The notes under the pieces: model-generated
Told to the model about the DNA's origin: nothing
Seen by the model: only the letters and a program-made list of their open reading frames with translations
Databases searched by the model: none
NCBI RefSeq assembly: GCF_900187645.1
Contig: NZ_FYEE01000014.1
Span: 1 to 64,000, forward strand
DNA length: 64,000 nucleotides
Source: Pseudomonas sp. Irchel 3E20
Lineage (GTDB): Bacteria; Pseudomonadota; Gammaproteobacteria; Pseudomonadales; Pseudomonadaceae
Direction: 5' to 3'
Position numbers and translations under genes: made by a program
In this document: positions 34,769 to 43,616 of the stretch, one piece after another
How positions within the stretch are numbered: position 1 is the first letter of the stretch
How the letters are laid out: each line of letters begins with the position of its first letter

Positions 34769-35416
34769 ATGGACGGTTCAACCAGCAAAAGCCCCACCTT
34801 CGCTCAACCCAGCGAAACCAACCTGACCTCGGCCCTGCTCGACCCGGACCTGCGCCTGTTGCTCATCACTGCTGCCAGCACCGGCGATGGCACCAGCACC
34901 AGCGCCCTGGCCCTGGCCGGCCAACTGGCACAGATGAGCTGTGGCCGCGTACTGCTGCTGGACGCCTGCCAGGATAGCCGCAACCTCAGCCAGCAACTGG
35001 GCCTGGGCCGCGAGCGCGGTTTTCGCGACTTGCTGTTCGATTCCCAACCACCGCCCCTGGTGCAGGACTGCATTGTCCAAGTGCCTAACCTGCCCTTCGA
35101 CGTGATGCCCAATGGCCGCTCGCCGCGCGACGCCAGCCACTTGCACAGCGAGCACCTGCGCCCGTTGCTCAAGCAGTTGGGCGGCAAGTACCGCTTTGTG
35201 GTGATCGACGGCGGCGCGGTGTACTCGGCGGCCGACGCCCTGGTCATCAGCCCCCTGGTGGACGGCGTGATTCTCGTGGTGCGCGCCGAAGACACCCGCA
35301 GCGAAGTGGCCCAGGCCGCCACCCAGCGCCTGGCCCAGGCCGGGGCCAAGCTGATCGGCAGCATTTTCAATGGCCGCAAGTACTACATGCCCAAGTGGCT
35401 GTACGACAACCTCTGA
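34769..35416 (+). CDS. CpsD/CapB-like polysaccharide ATPase with altered Walker A
   Basis: A 215-aa protein with AAGGAG before the ATG. It has the fold marks of bacterial tyrosine-kinase domains: LLITAASTGDGTSTSALALA where Walker A should be, VLLLDACQDS (Walker A'), FVVIDGGAV (Walker B) and a short Tyr-bearing tail (KYYMPKWLYDNL). The Walker A lysine of the usual GEGKST is replaced by Thr. No other Lys is close by, so kinase activity is doubtful. It stands between the priming transferase and the OPX/Wzz genes, the usual place of the copolymerase ATPase; it may be a regulatory, non-phosphorylating partner of the Wzz-like protein. Confidence 0.8.
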   Translation: MDGSTSKSPTFAQPSETNLTSALLDPDLRLLLITAASTGDGTSTSALALAGQLAQMSCGRVLLLDACQDSRNLSQQLGLGRERGFRDLLFDSQPPPLVQDCIVQVPNLPFDVMPNGRSPRDASHLHSEHLRPLLKQLGGKYRFVVIDGGAVYSAADALVISPLVDGVILVVRAEDTRSEVAQAATQRLAQAGAKLIGSIFNGRKYYMPKWLYDNL

Positions 35417-35437
35417 GCCGCCACGAAGGATGACGCC

Positions 35438-36460
35438 ATGAACACCCGACTGCTTGTCCTGCTGTTGCTGCCGCTGGCCGGTTGCACCAGCCATACCGAA
35501 ACCCGCAGCACCCCGGTGCAGATCCTCACCGCTGCGCCCGCCAACGCCCAGGCCACCGATATCGGGCAAGTGGAACAAACCCTGCGCCCGCAGGACGTGC
35601 TGGAAGTGATCTTCCATATCGGCACCAGCGGCTCCAACGCCTACCAAGTGCAGGCCGGCGACCAAGTGGCGCTGACCTTCAACGCCGCCAGCCAGCTCAA
35701 CGGCAATCGCCTGGTACTGCCCGACGGCACCATCGACCTGCCCGGCGCCAATGCCTCGGCGAAAATCGCTGGGCTGACCAGCGAGCAGGCGCGCGAGGAG
35801 ATCCAGCGCATCTACACACAAAAGAGCCTGTTCAAGCCCAACCGCAACCAGTTGTCGGTGCAGGTCACCAGCCCGATGACCAACGAACAGAACCTCAAGA
35901 ACACCCTTAACCACCCGGCCACCGGCATGAGCCGCGACATCACCGTGGGCACCGACGGCTACGCCAGTTTCCCCGAGATCGGTGCCCTGCCCCTGCAAGG
36001 CATGACCCTCAACCAATTGCGCGACCAACTCAACCAGCGCTACGCCCAGCTACCGGGGCGCATGACGGTGGATGTGCTGCTCAAGTCCACGGCGGGCAAC
36101 GAGGTGTATGTGCTGGGTGAAGTGGGCATGCCCGGGGCGTACCCGATCCGCCGGCCGGTGTCGATCCTCGAAGCCCTGTCCCTGGCCCGCGGCCCCAGCA
36201 TCAAGGCGCAACTGGGCTCGGTGGTGGTGATGCGGCGCAAGGGCAACCAGGTCGAGGCCTACCACTACGACGTGGCCAAGGCCCTGGAAGGCGATGCCAC
36301 GCAAATGGCCTACCTGCAACCGGACGACATGCTGTTCGTGCCCAAGACCGGGTTGGCCAGCGCCGGCGAAATCGCCCGGCAACTGGCCGACGTGGTGCTG
36401 TTCCAGGGCATCGGGTTCAGCGTCGGCTATGACCTGAACGACAACAGCAATGACAACTAA
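35438..36460 (+). CDS. Polysaccharide export outer-membrane lipoprotein (Wza/OPX family)
   Basis: A 340-aa lipoprotein (lipobox LAGC). The polysaccharide export domain is seen in YQVQAGDQVALTFN and LVLPDGTIDLPGAN, then a SLBB-type repeat with VYVLGEVGMPGAYPIRRP and SILEALSLARG, and the C-terminal MAYLQPDDMLFVPKTG. It should form the outer-membrane channel for the finished polymer. Its position before the Wzz-like gene is standard for Wzx/Wzy systems. Confidence 0.92.
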   Translation: MNTRLLVLLLLPLAGCTSHTETRSTPVQILTAAPANAQATDIGQVEQTLRPQDVLEVIFHIGTSGSNAYQVQAGDQVALTFNAASQLNGNRLVLPDGTIDLPGANASAKIAGLTSEQAREEIQRIYTQKSLFKPNRNQLSVQVTSPMTNEQNLKNTLNHPATGMSRDITVGTDGYASFPEIGALPLQGMTLNQLRDQLNQRYAQLPGRMTVDVLLKSTAGNEVYVLGEVGMPGAYPIRRPVSILEALSLARGPSIKAQLGSVVVMRRKGNQVEAYHYDVAKALEGDATQMAYLQPDDMLFVPKTGLASAGEIARQLADVVLFQGIGFSVGYDLNDNSNDN

Positions 36461-36476
36461 AGCGCAGGTGCCCGCC

Positions 36477-38057
36477 ATGAATCCCCAGGAAAACTACCTG
36501 CACGAGTTCTTCAGGATCCTGTTCGCCAACCGGCAACTGGTCAAACGGGTGTTCCTGCTGTTCGCCGTGATCGCCCTGCTGCTGCCGCTGTTGCTCAAGC
36601 AGAGCTTCGACATCACCGCCCAGGTCATCGTCCAGTCGAAAAAACTCTCGCAAAGCGACACCGCGACCCTGCTGGCCCAGGACACCGACAAGTTCGTGCA
36701 GCCGTCGCTGTCGGACATGGAGACCGAAAGCAACATCCTGCGTTCGCCCACCCTGATCCGCCAGACCATCAGCCAGTTGCGCGAACGCGGCGAATACACG
36801 CCGCCCAAGGGCCTGCTCAGCCGCTGGGTGATGCGCCCGCTACGCGAGCAGGTACTCACACCCTTGCGCGAGCATCTGGTCAACCCAGCGCGCCAGGCCT
36901 TGGGCATGGAGGTGGACCCGCCGCGCGATAACACCCTGGACATGCTGGTGGAGAACGCCCTGCATAACCTCAAGGTGGAAACCCTGCCCGGCTCCAACGT
37001 GATCTCCATCACCTACCGCTTTGCCGACCCGACCCAGGGCACCCTGTTCGTCGCCCAATTGCTGGATAACTACCTGCAAAACCGCCAGGACCTGCAATCC
37101 AACGACCTGCCGCAGACCTTTTACGAGCAGAAGAAAAGCCAATACCGCGCGCGCCTCGATGGCCTGGAAGGCAATCGCCTGGGCCTGCTCGAAGGCATCG
37201 GCGCCTCCGACCCCAAGGAGGAAATCACCTTTCGCCTCAACGCCATCAACGTCGAGGAACAGGCCCTGAACCAGGCCCGCGACCGCTTGCTGCAAGGCCA
37301 GCAGTGGCTCGATTACCTCAAGGCCAGCCTGGCGGCGGCCAGCAGCCGCGACTTCACCTTCCCCTACACCTTCACCACCACCGTGGACAACCTCACCTAC
37401 CAGGACCGCGAAATCGGCCAGATGGTCGAGCAACTGACCACCCTGGTGGCGCGCTACAACAGTGACCTGGCGATCTTCCAGCCCGGCAGCGAGCCGATGC
37501 TGTTGATCCGCGAGCAGATCAGCCGCGCGCGCCAGCAGTTCCTCAAAGTGGTCAACAACCGCATCCAGGAACGCAGCAGTGACCTGGACATCGTCCGCTC
37601 GGTGGTGGCGCAGAAAACCCAGCGCATCGCCGACTTCAAGGCGCGCATCCACCAACTGCAAGAAACCCTGAGCAAGCTGCGCCAGATGGACACCGAGATC
37701 GACGCCTTGCACGCGGCGTTCTTCACCTATACCCAGCGCTATGAGGAAAGCACCCAACGGCCCCAGGACAACGGCCTGTCCAACGCCCGCGTACTGAGCC
37801 CGCCCTACGAGCCCACCGAAGCGGCGTTCCCCAAGCCCATGCTGATTATTCCGTTCGGCCTGCTCACCGGCCTGCTGCTGGCGATCACCCTGGTGTACCT
37901 GCGTGAGTTCTTCGACCACCGCTTCAAACACCCGGCGCAGATCACCCGGCAACTGGACCTGCCGGTGCTGCTGGTCATCAACGACCAGCAGCACGAGCAA
38001 CCCAACCCGCACCCCAACTGGTCGATGCCGCGCCTGATGCACTGGGTGCGCAATTGA
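36477..38057 (+). CDS. Wzz-type chain-length determinant protein (polysaccharide copolymerase)
   Basis: A 526-aa inner-membrane protein. I prefer the ATG at 36477, six bases after AGGTG; an ATG at 36450, overlapping the OPX stop, would add nine residues but has no ribosome site. A first membrane helix spans about residues 23-42, a long periplasmic helical and coiled-coil region follows (RARLDGLEGNRL, QKTQRIADFKARIHQLQETL), and a second helix with PKPMLIIPFGLLTGLLLAI lies near residue 465. It lacks a fused kinase domain, consistent with the separate CpsD-like gene. Controls polymer length and couples to the OPX channel. Confidence 0.9.
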   Translation: MNPQENYLHEFFRILFANRQLVKRVFLLFAVIALLLPLLLKQSFDITAQVIVQSKKLSQSDTATLLAQDTDKFVQPSLSDMETESNILRSPTLIRQTISQLRERGEYTPPKGLLSRWVMRPLREQVLTPLREHLVNPARQALGMEVDPPRDNTLDMLVENALHNLKVETLPGSNVISITYRFADPTQGTLFVAQLLDNYLQNRQDLQSNDLPQTFYEQKKSQYRARLDGLEGNRLGLLEGIGASDPKEEITFRLNAINVEEQALNQARDRLLQGQQWLDYLKASLAAASSRDFTFPYTFTTTVDNLTYQDREIGQMVEQLTTLVARYNSDLAIFQPGSEPMLLIREQISRARQQFLKVVNNRIQERSSDLDIVRSVVAQKTQRIADFKARIHQLQETLSKLRQMDTEIDALHAAFFTYTQRYEESTQRPQDNGLSNARVLSPPYEPTEAAFPKPMLIIPFGLLTGLLLAITLVYLREFFDHRFKHPAQITRQLDLPVLLVINDQQHEQPNPHPNWSMPRLMHWVRN

Positions 38058-39142
38058 ACAGCGCCGTCGAGGCTGCGCTGCCGATCATCCACCTGCTGGG
38101 CAGCGGTGGTTTCTACGGCGCCGAGCGGATGCTGCTGGACCACTGCCTGGCGACGGCGGGCCGGCATCAGGTGCTGTTCCTCGGCGCGCCGGCGCCGCTG
38201 GTAGCGCGTTTTCGCGCCGCCGGGGTGCAGTGCCATGACTGCCCCGACCTGAGCACGCTGCTGCGCAGCCTGCATCGGCAAAGGGCCCAGCGGCCGTTGC
38301 TCAATGCTCATAATTTCAAGGGCCTGGTGTTCGGCTGGCTGGCGGCCTTGCTGTGGCGCCTGCCGTTGGTCATCACCCAACACGGCTTTACCCCGCGCAG
38401 CCGCAAGCAGCGCCTGTACACCTGGCTGAGCCTGCAACTGTGCCGCACCCGCGTGGTGGACCGGGTGGTGTGCGTGGCCGAGAGCATCGCCGTGCTGCAC
38501 CGCCAGGCGCAGGTACGCGCGGACAAACTGCACGTCATCCCCAACGGCTTGCCGGCCGCGCTGGCCGCGCTGCCCAGCAGCCCGGGCGAGTACCCCTGGC
38601 TGGCTGGTTTTGTCGGGCGCCTGAGCCAGGAAAAAGGCCCCGACCTGTTCCTCGATGCCTTGATCCCGCTGTGCCGGCAACACCCCACACTGAATGCGGT
38701 GATGCTCGGTGACGGCCCCGAACGCGAGGCCTTGCAGGCGCGTATCGACGCTGCCGGGTTGGCGGGGCGCATCCACCTGCCCGGTTACCAACACGACATG
38801 CAGCCCTGGTGGGCGAAGCTCAATGCGCTGGTCATCAGTTCGCGCACCGAAGGCACGCCGATGATCCTGCTCGAAGCCATGCAGGCCGGCGTGCCGGTGG
38901 TGGCCTTCGCCGTGGGCGGGATTGGCGACGTGATCGTCGAAGGCCACAACGGCTTGCTCGCCCCGGCCCTGGACAGCCCCGCGCTGGCACGCCAGCTCAC
39001 CTGCCTGCTGGAGCAGCCGCAACGCGCCGGGCAATTACGCGACAACGCCCGCCACACCCAGCGCGAGCGCTACGACCTGGCCGCACTGGCCGGGCGTTGG
39101 GGGCAGTTGTACCTGAACACCGCACGGGGGCCGCGGCCATGA
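38054..39142 (+). CDS. Glycosyltransferase family 4
   Basis: A 362-aa GT-B glycosyltransferase. It begins with TTG at 38054, overlapping the preceding stop (TTGA). LLGSGGFYGAERML opens the N-terminal domain; the nucleotide-sugar domain shows GFVGRLSQEKGPDLFLDAL, LGDGPEREALQ, VISSRTEGTPMILLEAMQAG and VVAFAVGGIGDVI, the EX7E-type retaining signature. It adds one sugar to the lipid-linked repeat unit; donor and linkage cannot be read. Confidence 0.9.
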   Translation: MNSAVEAALPIIHLLGSGGFYGAERMLLDHCLATAGRHQVLFLGAPAPLVARFRAAGVQCHDCPDLSTLLRSLHRQRAQRPLLNAHNFKGLVFGWLAALLWRLPLVITQHGFTPRSRKQRLYTWLSLQLCRTRVVDRVVCVAESIAVLHRQAQVRADKLHVIPNGLPAALAALPSSPGEYPWLAGFVGRLSQEKGPDLFLDALIPLCRQHPTLNAVMLGDGPEREALQARIDAAGLAGRIHLPGYQHDMQPWWAKLNALVISSRTEGTPMILLEAMQAGVPVVAFAVGGIGDVIVEGHNGLLAPALDSPALARQLTCLLEQPQRAGQLRDNARHTQRERYDLAALAGRWGQLYLNTARGPRP

Positions 39143-40512
39143 TCGTGCCACTGTCGCTGGTCGCCCTGGTGGCGCTGTTGGCCCTGGCCTTATTGGCCAG
39201 CCCTTTTCCGTACCTGGCACCCGGCGCCGTGCTGGGGTTGCTGGGCGTGGTGCTGCTGTATCGGCGCCCGGCCTGGGGCTTGCTGGCGTTGGTGGCGGTG
39301 CTGCCGTTCGAGGGGTTGTTCCGCGACAGCAGTTTTTCCGCGGCCAAGTTCCTCGGGCTGTCGCTGATGCTGGTGCTGGCGCTGCAACTGGCCCTGCGGC
39401 AAATCCCCGCCAGCCACTTGCGCAGCAACCTGTGGCCGCTGCTGCTGGGCTTCAGCGCCCTGTACCTGCTGAGCCTGTGGGCCTCCGATGACCGCCAGGC
39501 ATCCCTGGGCGACCTGCGCAACCTGCTGGTGGGCCCGGTGGTGTTCGTCATCACCCTGGTGTTGGGCCGGGGGCTGAACCTGGGGCTGTTCTGCCGCTTG
39601 ACGGTACTGGGCATCGCCCTGACCTGCGCCATGGCCCTGCTCTCCAGCCACTTTCAAGACGAGGGCCGCGCCGCCGGCCTGCTCGACGACCCCAACCTGA
39701 TGGCGATGATTGTCGCCTTTGCCGTGCCCCTGGCCCTGTTGCTGGCGATTCACAGCCCCAGTGCCGGGCAACGGCTGCTCTGGCTGGGCTGCATCGGGCT
39801 GTTGCTGGCGGGCATGACCGCCACGCAATCGCGCTCGGGGCTGCTGGTGCTGCTGCTCAGCCTGGGCCTTGGGGTGTGGCATTACCGCTCGCACCTGCCC
39901 GGCATTCGCCCACGGCACTTGGGGTTCGCCATGCTGGCCCTGGCCATTGCCGTGCCCCTGGCGGCCTACACCGTGCCGGCGTCCTACTTTGCCCGTATGC
40001 AGTCGTTGGCTGCGCTGGGGGGCAACGTCAGCACCCAGGCCGACGAATCCCTGGGCCGGCGCGCCTCATACGTGTTGGTGGGGGGGCAATTGATCCTGGA
40101 GCACCCGTTGCTCGGCGCCGGCCCCGGCACCTTCCCCCAGCATTACGCCAACAGCGGTTACGCCAAGCTGTTCATTGCCTCGCACCGCAAACCCGGCGAC
40201 CTGCTGCGCGAAGCCCATAACACCTACCTGGGGCTGCTGGCCGAAACCGGCATCCCGGCGGCGCTGCTGTTTATCGCCATGATTGCCCTGGGCCTATGGA
40301 ATTTCCTGCGCGCGCGCGCCCTGTGCCTGCGCCGGGGCGCCCACGAGCAGGCCGACCTGCTCACTCACCTGGGCATCAGCCTGTTGGTGCTGGCCCTGTT
40401 TTTGTTGTTCCTCAGCGTGCCCAACCTCAAGTACCTGTGGATCATGCTGGCGCTGTCCGCCGTGCTGCGCCAACAGGTGGAACAGGCCACACGCCAGGAG
40501 GCGCGGCCATGA
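39139..40512 (+). CDS. O-antigen ligase/polymerase family membrane protein (Wzy-like)
   Basis: A 457-aa protein with about ten to twelve hydrophobic helices and a large periplasmic loop (about residues 285-350) holding HPLLGAGPGTFPQHY and EAHNTYLGLLAETG, the two conserved patches of the Wzy_C/O-antigen ligase domain. In this context it is the best candidate for the polymerase that joins repeat units. Translation is coupled on both sides by ATGA overlaps. Confidence 0.85.
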   Translation: MIVPLSLVALVALLALALLASPFPYLAPGAVLGLLGVVLLYRRPAWGLLALVAVLPFEGLFRDSSFSAAKFLGLSLMLVLALQLALRQIPASHLRSNLWPLLLGFSALYLLSLWASDDRQASLGDLRNLLVGPVVFVITLVLGRGLNLGLFCRLTVLGIALTCAMALLSSHFQDEGRAAGLLDDPNLMAMIVAFAVPLALLLAIHSPSAGQRLLWLGCIGLLLAGMTATQSRSGLLVLLLSLGLGVWHYRSHLPGIRPRHLGFAMLALAIAVPLAAYTVPASYFARMQSLAALGGNVSTQADESLGRRASYVLVGGQLILEHPLLGAGPGTFPQHYANSGYAKLFIASHRKPGDLLREAHNTYLGLLAETGIPAALLFIAMIALGLWNFLRARALCLRRGAHEQADLLTHLGISLLVLALFLLFLSVPNLKYLWIMLALSAVLRQQVEQATRQEARP

Positions 40513-41474
40513 CCGGGATCAGCATCGTCATACCCATGTACAACGAAGCGCGGCACATTGGCCGCACCTTGCAGGCCGCGCGCCTGGCGGCACGGGCGGC
40601 TGGCCTTGAGTGCGAGCTACTGGTGATGGATAACGGCTCCCAGGACCAGGGCCCGCAGATCGCCCGCGACTGCGGTGCCCGCGTGTGGTCGCTGCCGGGC
40701 CTGGCCATCGGCGCCCTGCGCAATGCCGGCGCGGCCCAGGCGCAGGGGCAATGGCTGGCGTTTATCGACGCTGATATCGAAATGCCCCCCGACAGCCTGG
40801 CACTGCTCACCGGCCTTGAGGCCAGTGGCCAGGCCGATGTGCTGGCGCTTGATTGCGACACCCCGGCCCAGGCGCCGTGGTTCGCCTGTGCCTGGCAGCG
40901 GCGTACCCTGCGCCCGGCCCATCGCCCGCGGCCACCGGCGCCGTGGCTGCCCAGCGCCAACCTGCTGATGCGCCGCCACTGGTTCGAGCAGGTCGGCGGC
41001 TTCGACGAACACCTGCGCACCGGCGAAGACAAGGACCTGACCCAGCGCCTCAGCCGCGCCGGCGCACGCCTGCTGGCGGTCAACGACAGCCTGGCGCTGC
41101 ACTGGGGCTATGAAGTCAATTGGCGCGAATGGATGGGCAAGGAGCTGTGGCGCCAGGGCAGCCATGTGCAACTGCTGCGCAGCCGTTTCAACTGGCGCCT
41201 GCTGCGCTTGCCCCTGCTCTCGCTGGGCGTGTGGGCCCTCGATGCCCTGGCCCTGGCGGCGCTGTTCGCCGGCCAGACGCGCCAGGCCTTGTTCCTTTTA
41301 CTGCTGACCAGCCTGCCGGCGCTGGCCCTGAGCCTGCGCCAAAGCCTCAGTCACCGCGACCCCTGGCTGAGCCTGCAACTGTGGGGCCTGCACTGGGTAC
41401 GCCTGCACTTGGCGGGCGCCGCGTTCGTGCTCAGCCTGTGTCATTGGAAAGCAAGGAGACCTGCCCGTGGCTGA
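40509..41474 (+). CDS. Glycosyltransferase family 2
   Basis: A 321-aa GT-A enzyme starting at the ATG at 40509 (ATGA overlap). It has SIVIPMYNEARHI, VMDNGSQD, the metal-binding AFIDADIEMP (DxD type) and GEDKDLTQRL. Its C-terminal 100 residues are hydrophobic with two to three helices, so it is membrane-associated. One of two family-2 enzymes in succession, each likely adding one residue of the repeat unit. Confidence 0.9.
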   Translation: MTGISIVIPMYNEARHIGRTLQAARLAARAAGLECELLVMDNGSQDQGPQIARDCGARVWSLPGLAIGALRNAGAAQAQGQWLAFIDADIEMPPDSLALLTGLEASGQADVLALDCDTPAQAPWFACAWQRRTLRPAHRPRPPAPWLPSANLLMRRHWFEQVGGFDEHLRTGEDKDLTQRLSRAGARLLAVNDSLALHWGYEVNWREWMGKELWRQGSHVQLLRSRFNWRLLRLPLLSLGVWALDALALAALFAGQTRQALFLLLLTSLPALALSLRQSLSHRDPWLSLQLWGLHWVRLHLAGAAFVLSLCHWKARRPARG

Positions 41475-42603
41475 AGTGATTTTCTGGTTGTGCCTGCTGT
41501 TGCCGTTCTATGCCTACGTCGGCTACCCGCTGCTGCTGACCTTGTTGGCGCCGCTGTTCAAAGCACGCCGGGTCGAGGCCGCCCGGCCGATGACGGTGAG
41601 CGTCATCATTGCCGCCCACAACGAGGCGCGGCATATCGAAGACAAGCTGCGCATGCTGCTGGTGCAGGATTACACCCCCCTGGGTCTGCAAATCATCCTG
41701 GCCAGCGACGGCTCCAGCGATGACACCGTGGCCCGTGCCCAAGCCGTAGTCGACCCACGTATTGAAGTGCTCGACCTACCACGCCGGGGCAAGACCGCCA
41801 CGCTCAATACCGCCGTGGGTCACGCCACGGGAGAGATACTGGTATTCACCGACGCGGACAATCAGTGGGCCAGCGACACCCTGGGCCACTTGCTCGCACC
41901 GCTCAACGATCCCCAGGTTGGGGCGTGCGCCGGGCACATGAGTATTCCGGTGCCGGGCAACGGCCTTAGCCTGGGCGACAGCCTCTACCGTCATTACGAG
42001 GGCTGGCTGCGGCGCATGGAAAACCGTACCGGGTGCATGGTGTCTGCCGACGGCGCGCTGCTGGCCCTGCGGCGCGAGTTGCTGCAATGGATCCCCGCCG
42101 AAGTCAACGATGACTTCTTTCTCAGTACCTGCGCGGCCGTGGGCGGCAAAACCATCGTCTACGTCGAATCGGCGCGGGTCACCGACCAGGGCGTGGATCA
42201 AGCCAACAGACAGTTTCGCCGCCGCCAACGGGTGACCGTAGGCGGCCTGCAAAGCCTGGCCCAGCGCAGCGAACTGCTCAACCCGCTGCGCCACGGCCTC
42301 TACGCCGTGGCCCTGATTAGCCACAAGCTGCTGCGCCGCCTGGCCCCGGTGCTGCTGGTGCCCCTGCTGCTGAGCAACCTGTGGCTGTGGGGCGAGCATG
42401 GCTTCTACAACCTGGCCTTGATCGTCCAGGTGCTCGGCTATGGCGTGGCCATCGCCGGGTTGCTGGACGTGCGCCATCGCCTGCCCAAACCGTTTCGCCT
42501 CGCTGCCTTCGTGGTGGTGACCCTGGCCGGGATGAGCGCGGGCCTGTGGCAGTTCCTGCGGGGCCATCGTTACCCCCAGTGGACCCCCGACGAAAACCGC
42601 TGA
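41467..42603 (+). CDS. Membrane glycosyltransferase family 2
   Basis: A 378-aa processive-type GT2 protein. It starts with GTG at 41467, eight bases after AAGGAG, and overlaps the preceding gene by eight bases. A membrane helix opens the protein; the catalytic domain shows VSVIIAAHNEARHI, LASDGSSDDT, VFTDADNQW and ending RRRQRV (the QxxRW-like region), and several helices close it. The architecture is that of hyaluronan/cellulose-synthase-related enzymes, though the operon also has flippase and polymerase, so it may simply add a single sugar. Confidence 0.88.
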   Translation: MAEVIFWLCLLLPFYAYVGYPLLLTLLAPLFKARRVEAARPMTVSVIIAAHNEARHIEDKLRMLLVQDYTPLGLQIILASDGSSDDTVARAQAVVDPRIEVLDLPRRGKTATLNTAVGHATGEILVFTDADNQWASDTLGHLLAPLNDPQVGACAGHMSIPVPGNGLSLGDSLYRHYEGWLRRMENRTGCMVSADGALLALRRELLQWIPAEVNDDFFLSTCAAVGGKTIVYVESARVTDQGVDQANRQFRRRQRVTVGGLQSLAQRSELLNPLRHGLYAVALISHKLLRRLAPVLLVPLLLSNLWLWGEHGFYNLALIVQVLGYGVAIAGLLDVRHRLPKPFRLAAFVVVTLAGMSAGLWQFLRGHRYPQWTPDENR

Positions 42604-42614
42604 GGACGGCGCCC

Positions 42615-43616
42615 ATGGCTATCAAACAACTCGTCAAGCGCAGCGCCGGCTGGCTCTACCTCAACACGCCCCGGCCAGCGGCGCCCTTGCGCGGCGCCGG
42701 GGTGATCCTAATGCTGCACCGGGTGCTGGCCGACGACACCAGTGCCCTGCTCGCTCATCGCACTGAGCTGTGCATCGGCCCTCAGGCGTTCGAGCATTTG
42801 TTGCGTTGGCTCAAGCGCCATTTCGACTGTGTACCGCTGATGGACTTACTCACCGCCCCCGTGCGCGCCGCGCGGCCACGGGTGGCCTTGACCTTCGACG
42901 ATGGCTGGCGCGACAACGCCGTCAACGCTTTCCCCTTGCTGCAACACCATCAGGTACCGGCAAGCATTTTCCTCTCCACCGACTTCATCGGCAGCCGCCA
43001 GTGCTTCTGGTGGGAAAGCGTCGGCGAAACCCTGTGGGGCAGCTTCGGCGCCCAGGCCCGGCAGAACCTGATCGAGCACCTCTACGGCATCGGCCGCCCG
43101 GTGCCCGCCGCCCTGCTCGACAGCGCCACCGAGCCACAACGCAGCCAGGCCCTGGCCCAGTACCTGCAAAGCCTCAAGGCCATGTCCGCGCAAGGCTTGA
43201 GCCAATTGGCCGAGGCCTGCCCCGCCCAGGGCACGCCCCAGGCACTGGACTGGCAACAGGTGCGCCAGCTGGAAGATTCCGGGCTGGTGCGTTTCGGCCC
43301 CCATGGCGCCAGCCACGCCATCCTCACCGGGCTGGACGATGAGCAATTGGAGCATGAGTTGCGCCGCAGCCACGAAGCCCTGCTGCGCGGCTGCCGCCAG
43401 CCGCTGCCGGTGTATTGCTACCCCAATGGCAACCACGACACACGGGTACGCGAACGCGTGGCCGCCCACCGTTACCCCTATGCCCTGGGCACCCGCCCAG
43501 GCGTCTGGCGCGGCGCCCACGACCCACTGGCACTGCCGCGCATCGGCGTCAGCCAGCACACCGCCCACCACCCGTCGCTGCTGGCCTGGCGCATGTATCA
43601 AGGGGCCCGACCATGA
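42615..43616 (+). CDS. Polysaccharide deacetylase (NodB-type)
   Basis: A 333-aa protein of carbohydrate esterase family 4. The catalytic and metal motifs are VALTFDDGW (Asp95-Asp96) and GPHGASH, whose two histidines bind the metal; CYPNGNHD comes later. An insert of about 100 residues separates the first and second motifs. No signal peptide is evident, so it likely acts in the cytosol on the lipid-linked unit or is membrane-attached through neighbours. The polymer therefore probably contains an N-acetylated sugar that is partly deacetylated. Confidence 0.87.
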   Translation: MAIKQLVKRSAGWLYLNTPRPAAPLRGAGVILMLHRVLADDTSALLAHRTELCIGPQAFEHLLRWLKRHFDCVPLMDLLTAPVRAARPRVALTFDDGWRDNAVNAFPLLQHHQVPASIFLSTDFIGSRQCFWWESVGETLWGSFGAQARQNLIEHLYGIGRPVPAALLDSATEPQRSQALAQYLQSLKAMSAQGLSQLAEACPAQGTPQALDWQQVRQLEDSGLVRFGPHGASHAILTGLDDEQLEHELRRSHEALLRGCRQPLPVYCYPNGNHDTRVRERVAAHRYPYALGTRPGVWRGAHDPLALPRIGVSQHTAHHPSLLAWRMYQGARP

